Part shown: one piece after another, positions 1 through 12,459 of the stretch | How the letters are laid out: each line of letters begins with the position of its first letter | Position numbering within the stretch: position 1 is the stretch's first letter | DNA from: Cyrtodaria siliqua | Taxonomy: Eukaryota > Mollusca > Bivalvia > Adapedonta > Hiatellidae | Direction of reading: 5' to 3' | Assembly (NCBI GenBank): GCA_037043455.1 | Contig: JAWPHD010001211.1 | Location: forward strand, 282,435-346,434 | DNA: 64,000 nucleotides | Translations under genes and position numbers: made by a program | Notes under the pieces: generated by a model | The model's database searches: none | Seen by the model: the letters and a program-made list of their open reading frames with translations, nothing else | What the model was told of the DNA's origin: nothing

Positions 1-777
1 TAAGGTAGATAATTACCGTAATATACAGTTTTGTTAAAATACACGTGCTGTAAAATAGATAATGACCATAATGTACAGTTGTGTTAATATATACGTGTTG
101 TAAGGTAGATAATTACCATAATGTACAGTTGTGTTAATAGATATGTGCTGTAAGGTAGATAATGACCAATACGTACATTTATGTTAATATATACGTGCTG
201 TAAGGTAGATAATTACCGTAATGTACAGTTGTGTTAATATATACGCTCTGTAAGGTAGATAATAACCATAATGTACAGTTGTGTTATTATATACGTGTTG
301 TAAGGTAGATAATGACAATAATGTACAGTTGTGGTAATAAATACGCGCTGTAAGGTAGATAATTACCATAATATACAGTTGTGTTAATATACACGTGCTG
401 TAAGGCATATAATTACCATAATATTCAGTTGTGTTAATATATACGTGATGTAAGATAGATAATGACCATACGTACATTTGTGTTAGTATATACGTGCTGT
501 AAGGTAGATAATGATCATACGTACAGTTGTGTACATATATACGTGCTGTAAGGTAGATAATGACCATACATACAGTTGTGTTAATATACACGTGCTGTAA
601 GGTAGATAATGACCATACGTAAAGTTGTGTTAATATATACATGCTGTAAGTTAGATAATGACCATACGTACAGTTGTGTTAATATATACGTGCTGTAAGG
701 TAGATAATTACCATACGTATAGTTGTGTTAATATATACGTGCTGTAAGGTAGATAATGACCATACGTACTGTTGTGT
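1..777. repeat. 49/50-bp satellite array, left block
   Basis: About 16 head-to-tail copies of a 49-50-bp AT-rich unit are visible, with the recurring words TAAGGTAGATAAT, GTACAGTTGTGTTAATATA and ACGTGCTG. Two subtypes alternate: one with GACCATACGT (49 bp) and one with TACCATAATGT (50 bp). The array runs off the left edge and is cut at about 777 by an inserted element, resuming at 5053. Reading frames of 60-150 codons inside it arise because three units span about 150 nt; their protein is simply the satellite translated, so no gene is called. Confidence 0.95.
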
Positions 778-2110
778 TATTATTGGAGAGCACTGTAATA
801 ACAACACATAAAAATATTTTTTTTAAACTTTAATAGATTTGGCAAATATTGGGCGTGGCATGGATTGAATGTTTAACAATTGGGCTGCCGGTAAGCACAA
901 ACGACCATTATGGCAAGCCCTTACAGCAGAAAGCATTAAGCAATAAAGCAAATTGAATATTACAATATTAAGGACATAAATGCATGTGCACCAAATTAAA
1001 TGTTCATTATGAAAGCAACTTTTCTGATAAGCATTTAAGCAAGTGTTGAAAGCACGGTTGATATTCAAGCATAATTACAAGTGCACCGAATTCAATCAAT
1101 TTAAAATGTTTTTTAGCAATTCGTACGGACAGCAAATTTGTATATAATTTATGTTTAGATTACAATTCAGTCTCTGGGTATACAGGAGCTGAATAAAGTT
1201 AAACTGAAACGTATATGTCCTTCCTTTCACACCTTCGCTGCCCGCCGATAATTAAACACTACAACATTTAACACATCAACTAGTTATAGTCCAAAAGTTC
1301 CAGCAAGTATATAAGTGCACGTAATATCCATGCCACGCCAGTAATTGTTGACTAGGTAAGTGGATCCAGATGAAGACATCAACTGAAATATATAATTCAG
1401 AGAAAGCAACATGATCTTGCAACATAAAACACTGCAACATGATCTTGCAACATAAAACACTGTAACGATATTAATTGCAACATAAAAAAGTATCTTTTGA
1501 ATAGAAGTCTTGACAAATAGCGAAAAGTCTAAATGAACTTGTAGGCTTCATAACCGCTGCTCCCAACTAAATTCCCTAATGTTTATTTCGCTCTTCGGGG
1601 CATTTCATTTTATTAGATACTGGGACCATACGCTGTACGACATGGGGAATACATTAAAGAAGGCTAACTCCATGTCCACCGCCATATGCATGCCATCTTC
1701 GGGATGGTTAAAATTTTGTGCGGTTGATTTTATGAATATTAAGTTCTTCTCAACCCGGGGCTAGAGGACGTGAGCGGTAGCTAGCATATCTCACTCCTAC
1801 TCATGAACAGTCTCAACCAAACCGAGACTGCAATATTTCGTATGTGTCGTGCTCGGCCGTTTCCAAAGGCCCATTATCATACTCTTTTTGTACTTATACA
1901 ATGTGATGACACTAGTGTCGATTTAAATCAATGATCCTGTGGGTCGGGAGGGAGGGAAATTAAGTTTTTAACTGTAAGCTCAAAAAACATCATACCTCTC
2001 TGTTAAAATCTTGACAGCCGGTGTGCATGTAGAAAAATGCACCGTGAAATTTACTCAATCTCAATAATTATCTACAGCTAGTGTTGCCTCCAATAACCGC
2101 TGACTATAAC
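778..2110. mobile_element. Inverted-repeat element copy 1 inside satellite
   Basis: The left end (TATTATTGGAGAGCACTGTA) and the right end (GTTGCCTCCAATAACCGC then TGACTATAA) are imperfect inverted repeats. Bases 778-1246 are nearly identical to 2126-2595 and bases 1955-2110 to 4898-5053, so this copy and the next share both ends. The core (about 1247-1931) is unrelated to the other copy. The outermost TTATAGTCAG expected from copy 2 is absent on the left, where satellite sequence is joined directly. No transposase-like reading frame was found, so it is probably non-autonomous. A 27-bp direct repeat (CATGATCTTGCAACATAAAA core) lies at about 1410-1463. Superfamily not assigned. Confidence 0.7.
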
Positions 2111-2115
2111 AGATA

Positions 2116-5052
2116 TTATAGTCAGTATTATTGGAGAGCACTGTAATAACAACATATAAAAATATTTTTTTTAAACTTTAATAGATTTGGCAAATATTGG
2201 GCGTGGCATGGATTGAATGTTTAACAATTGGGCTGCCGGTAAGCACAAAAGACCATTATGGCAAGCCCTTACAGCAGAAAGCATTAAGCAATAAAGCAAA
2301 TTGAATATTACAATATTAAGGACATAAATACATGTGCACCAAATTAAATGTTCATTATGAAAGCAACTTTTCTGATAAGCATTTAGGCAAGTGTTGAAAG
2401 CACGGTTGATATTCAAGCATAATTACAAGTGCATCGAATTCAATCAATTTAAAATGTTTTTTTAGCAATTCGTACGGACAGCAAATTTGTATATAATTTA
2501 TGTTTAGATTACAATTCAGTCTCTGGGTATACAGGAGCTGAATAAAGTTAAACTGAAACGTATATGTCCTTCCTTTCACACCTTCGCTGCCCGCCATATG
2601 GATGGGTGCCCAAACACTCCAAGTCCTAGAGTGTTCAGGCTCCCACAGCATTCGTATATAAAAATCTGTAATGAAGACATCATTGTACGCAAACTGAATA
2701 ATTGTAAAGCTGATCGCTAGACGAAAAGCTTAGGATGTTTTATAAACAGTCAATTTAGAAGAAAGGAGGCATGAATTGATTTTAAACTGTTAAACAGTAT
2801 TAATTCAAATGAAAAATAATGCCAAAACCAAGACAATGCTTCCGCACGATCATAGACGCACGCCCCGACAGTATGACGTAACCTACCGCTCTGGGTCATG
2901 AATATGCATTGCCTCCATTGTCAAAACAACAACTTTTATTAGCAACAACAGTCAACGGCAGCAAGTGAAAATTAGCTGATATCAACAAACTGTTGATATA
3001 TACTTATCCGCAGTAAGAAAACATATTGCCTAAACACTCCAAATACATGGTTAGCATCATAAAACACGATTACACCAACAGCCTTGGAGTTAAATAATAG
3101 CAGCAGGAGCTGAAAACATAGTGCACAACAACGATAATGATAACAGTAGGCGAACATTATGGCGTAATAGACATTTCTCCATCGAGTAGATGGTTTCCAA
3201 CAGATTATTCCTCTATAAATGGTTTTCATAATAGTTATTAAATAATAAGTGCAGTAGCTATGGACATCATCCGCAGAATGACAACAATTATATTTAGCTC
3301 TGCCTTGAGTCGAATAATAATATTTTTCTAATGTGACTCACTGTTATTTACAGTTTTAATTGCCTCTCGAATGACTCAATAATTATTATTATTTTCATTG
3401 TTTTTGCAAATTGAATAAATTTGAGTTGAAAATGTAGTCTAACTACTGTCATTACAAACAGGATATTGTTTTTATTTTGATACCATTTTCAATTTCCTAG
3501 TGTGAACTGTTTGCAGTAACAAACAATCTACCGCCACCATATCTACAACGAACTTGCAATTTGCATACGCCTGGTGGAAAAAAGATATGATAATTTTTTA
3601 TTTTTTTTTTATTTTTTTTTTGTGATTTTTGCATTATCTACGACAACAGCATTATAAAGCGTATAAAAATGAGTCCTGTTTCCCGGAGGCTGTGATCTGT
3701 TCCTCTATCTGACGAACGTCTTGTGAACGGCCTTTGCTGCAACCAATCGAGTCACTCAACGATATGTGACGTCACAGAATAGCTGAACGTACACCCTTTG
3801 GATCTGCTGGGAGGCAACCACTGACTTTTCCAGGTGGGATCATCAACTACGTTACCGGCAGAGAACTAACCATCGAACTGTTCGGCTCGCTTTCTACGAC
3901 TCATTATCCAGTGTGATTATGAAAACAAAAAAGAGGCGTACAATGTATAAACCTAGCACAAATGAGTACAGATGGAGGACAAATGAAAATAAAATCCTAA
4001 ATAGTAATACCAACTTAATATAATAACTGATTGTGCAGACTTCATGTAGATCTAGTCTGTTTATTTTTCATTTTATTAATTTTTTTTTTTTTTTTAATAT
4101 TATTAGCATTATTATATATATATTATTAATATTATATTTATTTAATTATTATTATTACCCCACTTTTATTATTATTCCCAACACCCAAAAACTCCCTCAG
4201 TCGAAACGCACCGAGAAACAGAAAGATGCTGTAGCATTTAGATATGATATACACTTTAGATTCCTTTAGCCAGCCAGTATATTTCCATTGACTGATATAT
4301 AACCCCCAGAGGGCAAGGCACACTGCCTGTAGTATTTTGGAAGAGATTGAAATCAGTTCGCATACGATCATCACTAAATAAAGATTCACTATTACAGACG
4401 TATTGTTCTTTAAACACACCCAACAAGCGTTACACTTGCAAAAGTCCTAAACATATTCAGTTAAAAAGTAGTCTAGCGAGACGCAACACAACCACATTGT
4501 TCTAATTTAGCATATATATCGAAACAGCTGATTGACCCACTTAGCGTGGGAATTAACAGCGTGGGGAATATGGCTCACTCCACATTTCGGCAATATTAAT
4601 TAAATGATTTATGAGAACGTTTATTTAAAGTAAATATCAATGAGAAAGGGAATCTCACAGGATATAAACAAAGGAAGAGACGAAATAAAGCTTATGTTAA
4701 TAAAATTGAAAGAAAAAGTTGGTCTGACGAGAATCGGAAATGGCCGTCAAACAAAGGAAAATAGAAAACGTTATTTGCATCCTGCCACAACGTGAACATC
4801 TGTATGAATAAATTGAAACGAATACGACCTAATCGAAGCTAAAATCACGAGCAACAGGATAATTACAAAATCATAGATCCTGCGAGTCTAATTTCAAGGA
4901 AATTAAGTTTTTAACTGTAAGCTCAAAAAACATCATACCTCTCTGTTAAAATCTTGACAGCCGGTGTGCATGTAGAAAAATGCACCGTGAAATTTACTCA
5001 ATCTCAATAATTATCTACAGCTAGTGTTGCCTCCAATAACCGCTGACTATAA
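2116..5052. mobile_element. Inverted-repeat element copy 2 inside satellite
   Basis: It begins TTATAGTCAGTATTATTGG and ends CCAATAACCGCTGACTATAA, which are matching terminal inverted repeats. It lies 5-6 bp from copy 1, so the ends of the two copies form a local palindrome around 2090-2140. The shared left (2126-2595) and right (4898-5052) parts flank a private 2.3-kb core. Frames of 71-98 codons in the core show no recognisable domain. Immediately to the right, the 49/50-bp satellite resumes with TACGTACTGTTGTGTTA, the same 17 bases that precede copy 1. This indicates a compound insertion into the array. Class II DNA transposon derivative is inference from the inverted ends. Confidence 0.7.
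3660..3910. promoter_or_regulatory. GC-richer segment with CCAAT and CRE-like motifs
   Basis: Within the private core of the second inverted-repeat element lies a stretch less AT-rich than its surroundings. It contains a CCAAT word at about 3742-3746 and a perfect TGACGTCA palindrome (CRE consensus) at 3767-3774. No transcript can be tied to it. It could be a captured host promoter fragment or chance; no coding frame explains its base composition. Confidence 0.15.
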
Positions 5053-7230
5053 CTACGTACTGTTGTGTTAATATATACGTGCTGTAAGGTAGATAATGAC
5101 CATACGTACATTTGTGTTAATATACACGTGCTGTAAGGTAGATAATGACCATACGTACAGTTGTGTTAATATATACGTGCTGTAAGGTAGATAATGACCA
5201 TACGTACAGTTGTGTTAATATGTACGTGCTGTAAGGTAGATAATGACCATACGTACAGTTGTGTTAATATATAAGTGCTGTAAGGTAGATAATGACCATA
5301 CGTACTGTTGTGTTAATATATACGTGCTGTAAGGTAGGTAATGACCATACGTACAGTTGTGTTAATATACACGTGCTGTAAGATAGGTAATGACCATAAT
5401 GTACAGTTTTGTTAATATATACGTGCTGTAATGTAGATAATGACCATAATTTACAGTTGTGTTAATATACACGTGCTGTAAGGTAGATAATGACCATAAT
5501 GTACAGTAATGTTGTGTTAATATATACGTGCTGTAAAGTAGATAATGACCATAATGTACAGTTGTTTTAATATACACGTGCTGTAAGGTAGATAATTACC
5601 GTAATGTACAGTTGTGTTAATATATACGTGCTGTAAGGTAGATAATTACCGTAATGTACATTTGTGTTAATATATACGCTCTGTAAGGTAGATAATAACC
5701 ATAATGTACAGTTGTGTTATTATATACGTGTTGTAAGGTAGATAATGACAATAATGTACAGTTGTGGTAATAAATACGCGCTGTAAGGTAGATAATGATC
5801 ATATGAACAGTTGTGTTAATATATACGTCCTGTAAGGTAGATAATGACCATACGTACAGTTGTGTTAATATATACGTGCTGTAAGGTAAAAAATGACCAT
5901 ACGTACAGTTGTGTTAATATATACGTGATGTAAGGTAGATAATGACCATACGTACAGTTGTGTTAATATATACGCGTTATAAGGTAGATAATGACCATAC
6001 GTACAGTTGTGGTAATATATACGTCCTGTAAGGTAGATAATGACCATACGTACAGTTGTGTTAATATATACGTGCTGTAAGGTAAAAAATGACCATACGT
6101 ACAGTTGTGTTAATATATACGTGCTGTAAGGTAGATAATGACCATACGTACAGTTGTGTTAATATATACGTGCTGTAAGGTAGATAATGACCATAATTTA
6201 CTTTTGTGTTAATATATACGTGATGTAAGGTAGATAATTACCATAATTTTCACTTGTGTTAATATATACGTGTTGTAAGGAAGATAATTACCATAATATA
6301 CAGTTGTGTTAATATATACGTGATGTAAGGTAGATAATTACCATAATTTACAGTTGTGTTAATATATACGTGTTTTAAGGCAGATAATTACCATAATGTA
6401 CAGTTGTGTTAATATATACGTGTTGTAAGATAGATAATTACCATAATTTACAGTTGTGTTTATATACACGTGCTGTAAGATAGATAATTACCATAATTTA
6501 CAGTTGTGTTAATATATACGTGTTGTAAGGCAGATAATTACCATAATGTACAGTTGTGTTAATATACACGTGCTGTAAGATAGATATTTACCATACGTAC
6601 AGTTGTGTTAATATATACGTGCTGTAAGGTAGATAATTACCATAATGTACAGTTGTGTTAATATACACGTTCTGTAAGATAGATAATTACCATAATGTAC
6701 AGTTGTGTTAATATATGCGTGCTGTAAGATAGATAATGACCATAAGTACAGTTATGTTAATATATACGTGCTGTAAGGCAGATAATTACCATAATGTACA
6801 GTTGTGTTAATATATACGTGCTGTAAGGTAGATAACGACATAATGTACAGTTATGCTAATATGCACGTGCTGTAAGGTAGATAATTTCCGTAATGTGGAG
6901 TTGTGTTAATATATACGTGCTGTAAGGTAGATAATGACCATAATGTACAGTTGTGTTAATATATACGTGCTGTAAGGTAGATAATTACCATAATGTACAG
7001 TTGTGTTAATATATACGCTTTGTAAGGCAGATAATTACCATAATATAAAGTTGTGTTAATATATACGTGCTGTAAGGTAGATAATTACCATAATGTACAG
7101 TTGTGTTAATATACACGTGCTGTAAGATAGATAATTACTATAATGTACAGTTGTGTTAATATATGCGTGCTGTAAGATAGATAATGACCACACGTACAGT
7201 TATGTTAATATATACGTGCTGTAAGGCAGA
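5053..7230. repeat. 49/50-bp satellite array, main block
   Basis: About 44 further copies of the same unit as at 1-777. Both subtypes occur in runs, the GACCATACGT form dominating 5053-5360 and 5800-6180, and the TACCATAATGT form most of 6200-7190. Intermixing of subtypes and scattered single-base changes indicate an old, partially homogenised array. The block ends where a short MITE-like element interrupts the word AAGGCAGATAATTACC; a remnant of the unit persists at 7418-7437. Confidence 0.95.
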
Positions 7231-7413
7231 CAGGCGCGTTCCTGGGGCTAATTTAGGTATACGCACCATCGAGTTTTGGATTCACAATTGTGCCTAACCC
7301 CCCTATACCTTCAGTTTTTATTGCATTTTTCGAATTTTTAGCCTATTTTATTTGTTTGCTTCTTTAATAGCCTGTACGCACGTGCGTCAGTGCGTATGCC
7401 CAGGTATGCCCCT
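7231..7413. mobile_element. Short MITE-like insertion in satellite
   Basis: About 183 bp interrupt the satellite. The left end contains CCTGGGGC and GTATACGCAC. The right end, reverse-complemented, reads CCAGGGGCATACCTGGGC followed by ATACGCAC, giving an imperfect inverted repeat. The satellite resumes after it (AATAATTACCATAAT), with GGCAGA on the left and GGCAAA on the right as a possible target duplication. No coding capacity. The alternative is a non-transposon filler at the array edge. Confidence 0.45.
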
Positions 7414-7536
7414 GGCAAATAATTACCATAATATTCACAATACAGAATACAGAATAGATCTAGAGCGGATTTAAAAGAGAGAGTTCGTAGTCACATGTTC
7501 TCGTTTTGGTCGATCAAATATTCATTATATAACATA

Positions 7537-8220
7537 TTAATTGCTTATTAATTTGGAAATGTTTCTTGCTGATAATGGATGTGTGTACAGCTTCGAAACC
7601 CGATTATTTTTATCGATTATTAGGTGTATGTTAGTGTTGACATTTACTATGCCTAAATTCCTTAGGCTATTATTTAGTTTCGTTGTGCAATGTATTGTAT
7701 AAGGCAGAGCAAGAAGTGTTTCAGACACAGTTTCTTGTTTTGTTTTGGGCAGGCAAATAACGGCTCCCCATAGTAGAAGTGATGTTAAATTGTTTAAGTT
7801 GTTTTTTAACTCATCGACAGCCGGGGCATTTCTTATGCTTTCCGGAAGTTTGTTCCATTTTTTTTTATAGCTGATGGTATTCAGGTAATAAATACTGAAA
7901 AGGGGATCCATTGAAAGCAACAACACAAGCATGTGAGACACGTAGCAGACTCGGTCGGAGTCTGTTCATGAGAGGTATTATAAGCTGCAACACATCTAAG
8001 GGCCCTAGCATCGGCGTAATCGATATTCTGATCTATAGACACATGACATTGATAGGGTTTGATTATGCTAAAGGTTCAGTAAGTAATAACGCTATTGCCG
8101 TGAAAGCGTTTTACAACCGCCACACAGCACCACACAAACGCTATACTAGTGTAAATGTCAATAAATACTGAAAAGGGAATCCCTTGGTAAAAAGGATTTG
8201 GTATAAAATTGTGACTTACA
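7537..8220 (-). pseudogene. LINE reverse-transcriptase C-terminal remnant
   Basis: Read on the minus strand, the residues KKWNKLPESIRNAPAVDELK match the pattern WN-x-LP-x-x-I-R-x-A found near the end of many non-LTR retrotransposon polymerases. That is family knowledge; no catalytic motif is present. The frame continues about 110 residues beyond it and carries no zinc-knuckle, so this looks like a different LINE lineage from the copies at 15.6-31.8 kb. The frame upstream is interrupted by a 250-bp insertion (7910-8159). Degenerate; no functional product expected. Confidence 0.5.
7910..8159. mobile_element. 250-bp insertion flanked by 23-bp direct repeats
   Basis: The 23-bp sequence starting AATAAATACTGAAAAGGG occurs at 7887-7909 and again at 8160-8182 with one mismatch, bracketing 250 bp. 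Removing the insert and one repeat rejoins the minus-strand LINE remnant. Long target duplications are typical of target-primed retroposition, but the insert shows neither a clear poly(A) or simple-repeat tail nor a tRNA-like promoter. Its identity is therefore unknown. A forward frame of 86 codons across it has no recognisable domain. Confidence 0.5.
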
Positions 8221-10768
8221 CTGTATGGTTGTTATACGTCAAAGTTTCGGAGATTAGTTGTGTGCATATTCGACTACATTGTTGCGCAACAATGCTTAAA
8301 TGGCTTCTAGTGATTTACGGTCTAGAACAATAATTTTCTCATAATATGTATTCGGTTCTATAGGCGTATTCTTTGCATATTACAATCAGTGTATAATGTA
8401 AGGCTGAGATGTTAATGACGTTCTATTTCTTGAATAATAATACACATGTAGTGTTCATTAAACGTGATGGATGTAACGGTTAAATAGTTTTATGAGCTAT
8501 AACACGTGATTACGAGTTGTGTTGGCTAAACGTGTGAACCCTATGATGACATCTACCTAAATCCTTATAGGACGGTAGCGTTTGATGCTTTTCTTTAATC
8601 TTGTATTGTCGCACCCTTAACGGTTTATTCTCTTGTAGCTCTGGCTTCTGCCAACTCACTGAGTACTTACTTTGTGGCTTTCTAGGCTTTTGTTTTTATA
8701 TGATATATATGTATACAGACTTTATTTACACTGTCCCGTTTATTGGGATAAAAATAGGGTAAGAATGAGGTTTGGTGTACCCTAAAACATGGGTTAAACG
8801 CCCAGCGGCCCTTTTTTTTGCCACTGACCGTTCCATGGCGGTGGCCCTATTGTCAACCGGTTTATATTTGTGATGTCTCCTTTTGCCTTATTCATCTTGA
8901 AAGTTGTGTTTTGTTTCTGTGTGTGTTTGTGGTTGACTGTCGTCCTTGAATGCTACTTTTATCATGTTTCAACCCAACTATGTTTCTCCCAATCAGCGTC
9001 TATCATATCAGCGAAGCGGGCTGGAGTATCGACTATATACAAATACTAGTGGCATTCGATAAGGGGGCTTAATTGTTGAGTTAATGGTGTCTCCTTTATT
9101 ATTAGTATATACATAACACCAAGGAGTATAACAGGTTGTTTTTGATCGTCGAGATATACAATAAACCATAAAAGCCATGGAACTACATGTAGTATACCCA
9201 CAAATTCCAGTTTATGTTATGGACATGTAGGCCACACTCTACCAAATGCTTTACTTATGTCACAAAAAAAAACACTAAATTTTTAAGTTTAACTGTTAAA
9301 TATGTTGGTAAAATCCGGATTGCAGGGCAGTTATGATACGAATTCTAAGAAAACAAGTTAAAATATAGTGTACAGTTATATGTTGTTGTTTTCAAAATAA
9401 GTTAGTGCTAGAAGGTGCCTAAGTTCCAAATGGCCACATTCTAGCACTAAACCTATAGAATTTTTCTACTTAATAACTAGAGTTACAAATGGACCTCTAA
9501 TATCAAAACTGACAGTATTCTTATTATACATACTGTAAAACGGTTAATAAAAAGTAAGTCTACCTACCGGCATTTAACATATCCAGATGAAAAAATACAA
9601 CAATGCAATCGTTGGACTTCCATCATTGGACCTAGCACCTTTCTGCGAAACCTGTGACCCTTCGCATGACGTCATTAAACAGATTATGACCTCGCACATT
9701 AAATATCTTGAGTTTTCCATTTTTGTCAAGTATCTAAAAGTAGGGAAGTCTTTTTTTATTTATGAACTTAGCCAACTTCTTGCACTAACCCCTTCAATCC
9801 TATTCTCTTTGGATACATGTACGAGGGACATTCAAATATTACGTGGACATTTTTAATAGTTAATACACTTTTATAAATCAAGTAAATTAAAATATATGGC
9901 AATAAAGGTCTACGCTTTCACTTTCATATCAGTAAATATTATAACATTATTAGAAACAGATTTCAAGAAATACGAGTTTTTACAACCCCACTGTAGCCTC
10001 CACGGAGTAAGTCATTTGTGTGCTATGACGTCGCCTTGGAAACCAACAACAACCTAACGTTATAAATGATGTAACGTGTTATAAATAGAAAGCATTGTTA
10101 TTTAAAATGAGTATTGTATTAGTCATAGTTTGCATTAAATAAATATTGTAAGCATTGTTGGATAATCATGTTTTGTAGTATATCACAACTTCGGAAATAG
10201 ATAGTATGAATTCGATCGTGCTTAACAGAAATATTCAAAGCATTTAGGAAACAAATAGCATAGTCAATCCAAAAGACATATTTATTTAATATATATCGGC
10301 ATTCTTAATTTATTAACACATATATTTTGAAGAAAATATGTAAGATTTTAAAATTTTAAGTTTTTATATTTCATTTTTGTATTAACTTTTTTGTTTTATT
10401 AAAAGTTAATATTATTTAACATTTTATTAACATTTTAAGACGGAAGAGTGTATGTGTTTGTTTATTTTTATCATAGTTCTCCTTGTTCAATATTCAACAA
10501 TTCATACTTTTGATTTTGGAATAACAGTGACAAAACTACTTAGTTTTGTAAATATTTACCAACGAATTTCCTTTCATCTAGCGATTCCTCGAAATGAAGA
10601 ATGGCCTGCTCCGCAGAAGGGTTTCTCGTCCTATTATATCATTCATTGCAATGATATATAAGACATGGTATCGAATTTCTGTTTAAATCATTTGACTTCT
10701 TATGACTTGGATTACAAAGTAACTTAAAGGGCTACGTCAAAAAATGAGTGCGATATCGAAAAAGTCCA
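8221..10768. other. No gene recognised; AT-rich
   Basis: Both strands were read. Short frames (for example 9587-9856 and 10452-10661) have no recognisable motif, and their residue usage is what AT-rich noncoding DNA gives. A locally GC-richer patch at 8780-8870 (words CGCCCAGCGGCCC, CCACTGACCGTTCCATGGCG) looks like a fragment of a dispersed repeat but cannot be assigned. Nothing else is supported. Confidence 0.5.
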
Positions 10769-10889
10769 CGTATTATTTGAACAGACCAACTAATTAACAT
10801 TATCCTAATAAGAATTTTCCATAGAACTCGTATTGTCTGAACAGACCAACTAATTCACATTATCCTACTTAGAATTTACCACAGAATTA
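10769..10889. repeat. 60-bp direct repeat, two copies
   Basis: The word GAACAGACCAACTAATT and its following TATCCTA...AGAATTT(A/T)CCA segment occur twice in tandem, at about 10769-10828 and 10829-10889. It is unrelated to the 60-bp array at 40-59 kb. Confidence 0.6.
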
Positions 10890-10993
10890 TGAGTTCACAC
10901 TGATACAATTGATAGTGTTACAAGAGATTGAATTAAAATTTACTGAAAGGAAAAAGACACGCATAATCAAAAGTTGCCTATACTACATGTAAT

Positions 10994-11094
10994 AGATAGA
11001 GTCTGGTCTCAGCGAGTTGGCTTATTTAAACACCGAGATGGGCGTAGCCCATCGAGGTGTTTAAATAACCAATGAGCTGAGACAGACTCTATCT
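10994..11094. repeat. Near-perfect 50-bp-arm palindrome (hairpin)
   Basis: The left arm begins AGATAGAGTCTGGTCTCAGC and the right arm ends GCTGAGACAGACTCTATCT. The arms meet at GATGGGC-GTA-GCCCATC with only a few mismatches and a 3-nt centre. This could extrude as a cruciform and resembles a foldback MITE. The following 150 bp end with ACCATGCTACAA (about 11252-11263), the reverse complement of TTGTAGCATGGT at about 11097-11108, so the hairpin may be part of a larger nested inverted-repeat element. Confidence 0.8.
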
Positions 11095-11264
11095 TTTTTG
11101 TAGCATGGTGTACTTAGTAACACTGTGACGTCATAGTGACCGTACTCTAAATTCCAATATCCGGTAGTTGTAGAACGGCATAGCCACGCCCCTTTAGTTA
11201 CCCGAAATTAAACCATTTAATGCTCTGCATTCATCAAAGGAAATGTCACCGACCATGCTACAAT

Positions 11265-12459
11265 ATTATATACACCTAATTCCTCGTAATATTCCAATAT
11301 ATCTCAACGTGTTTTATACAGAAAAGGGCTACAACTCATTACAGAAAGGAACCTCTGTCATGTAGTAGACCTTTTAATCAAAGTATACTTTGTTACAAGA
11401 AATTCGTAAATTTTGAAGTTTCGCTTGAAAAAATCAAGCCATTTCAGTATTGAGTTTAATGTTAAGAGATTGCAACGTCTAAAGCCTAAGTTTAGCTAAA
11501 TGCGCATTCTGTCGATAATAAAACTTTAAAGGAGTAACCATTGGTGTGTTCGGTGCTGTTTAAACCTTCTTTCCGAAAGGACAAGCCTAATGTCGCCCTG
11601 CACCATTCGATAAGCAGTAGCAGATTAAACATATACGATAAAACGGAAATACCCTCTATGCGTTTCTTTTTCCTTTCAGTATATGTTGGAAACTGCTTCT
11701 AGAAGGAAAATATGTTCCTCACTGAAACAATTTTCACTCAGTACTCAACACCCCCGGTATCGAATAAGGTCATACGCGGGTACGGGAAAGACGCGCCATA
11801 TTACAGGCACGCTCAATATTTGTCATTTATTTAAATAATTATATAGTTAGTTTTTGCTTTGTTAGATTCCTTGAATATTTTTCTTTACATCCATATCTCA
11901 TCTTTTACATTTTATTAGTATTTTAAGTAATTTTATCCGTTTTGAACGGGGCGGATCGGAAAAATCCGTGTTAGCAATTGACATTTCGTCAAATTTTCAA
12001 TTATACAGTCATTTTGGCACGATAAGACGGACGTGCTCATGTACAACATTCAGTATGTTAGTCCGTGTGTCTTTATTTGGTCCCTTAATACTAACTAAGG
12101 GTTTTTAATCTGGCGTTTTGTGAGAAAGGGGTCCCAGAAAGTGGATAAGTCTTACGACGGCCATAGATAAGTACCAACGTTATGTAGTAACATTGAAGGA
12201 TAAGTACCAACGCATTTCAGATATATAGCTCTTTTATGTGGTAACTTCATTCAGAACAGAAAATTTAAGCTAAATTATGCAACAAAGACATGTTTAACTA
12301 TAGGTTTTTTATACAGTGTATTACATACGTTCAGTGCAAGTGATATGGATTAATTCGTTTGCTACTTCTTCACTGAAAGATTTGATCTTTAAAAAACGTA
12401 GTTTAATTAAACCGTCTTAGAGTGTCCTAAAATGAGGTAAACATGGATCATCTTCAGCT
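11265..12459. other. No gene recognised
   Basis: AT-rich unique-looking sequence on both strands with no supported reading frame. A short direct repeat (GATAAGTACCAACG, about 12167 and 12200) is the only structure noticed. Confidence 0.5.

Noticed and set aside
184..642. 152-codon minus-strand frame rich in Tyr/Thr/Ile
   Set aside because: It is the translation of the 49/50-bp satellite (three units are about 150 nt) and shows no preference for silent differences; similar frames appear at 5362-6047 for the same reason.
823..1068. 81-codon minus-strand frame duplicated at 2171-2416
   Set aside because: Conserved only because the element end is duplicated; residue changes are as frequent as expected and no domain or start context is seen.
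9587..9856. 89-codon forward frame
   Set aside because: No recognisable motif, no splice or promoter context, composition like the surrounding AT-rich DNA.
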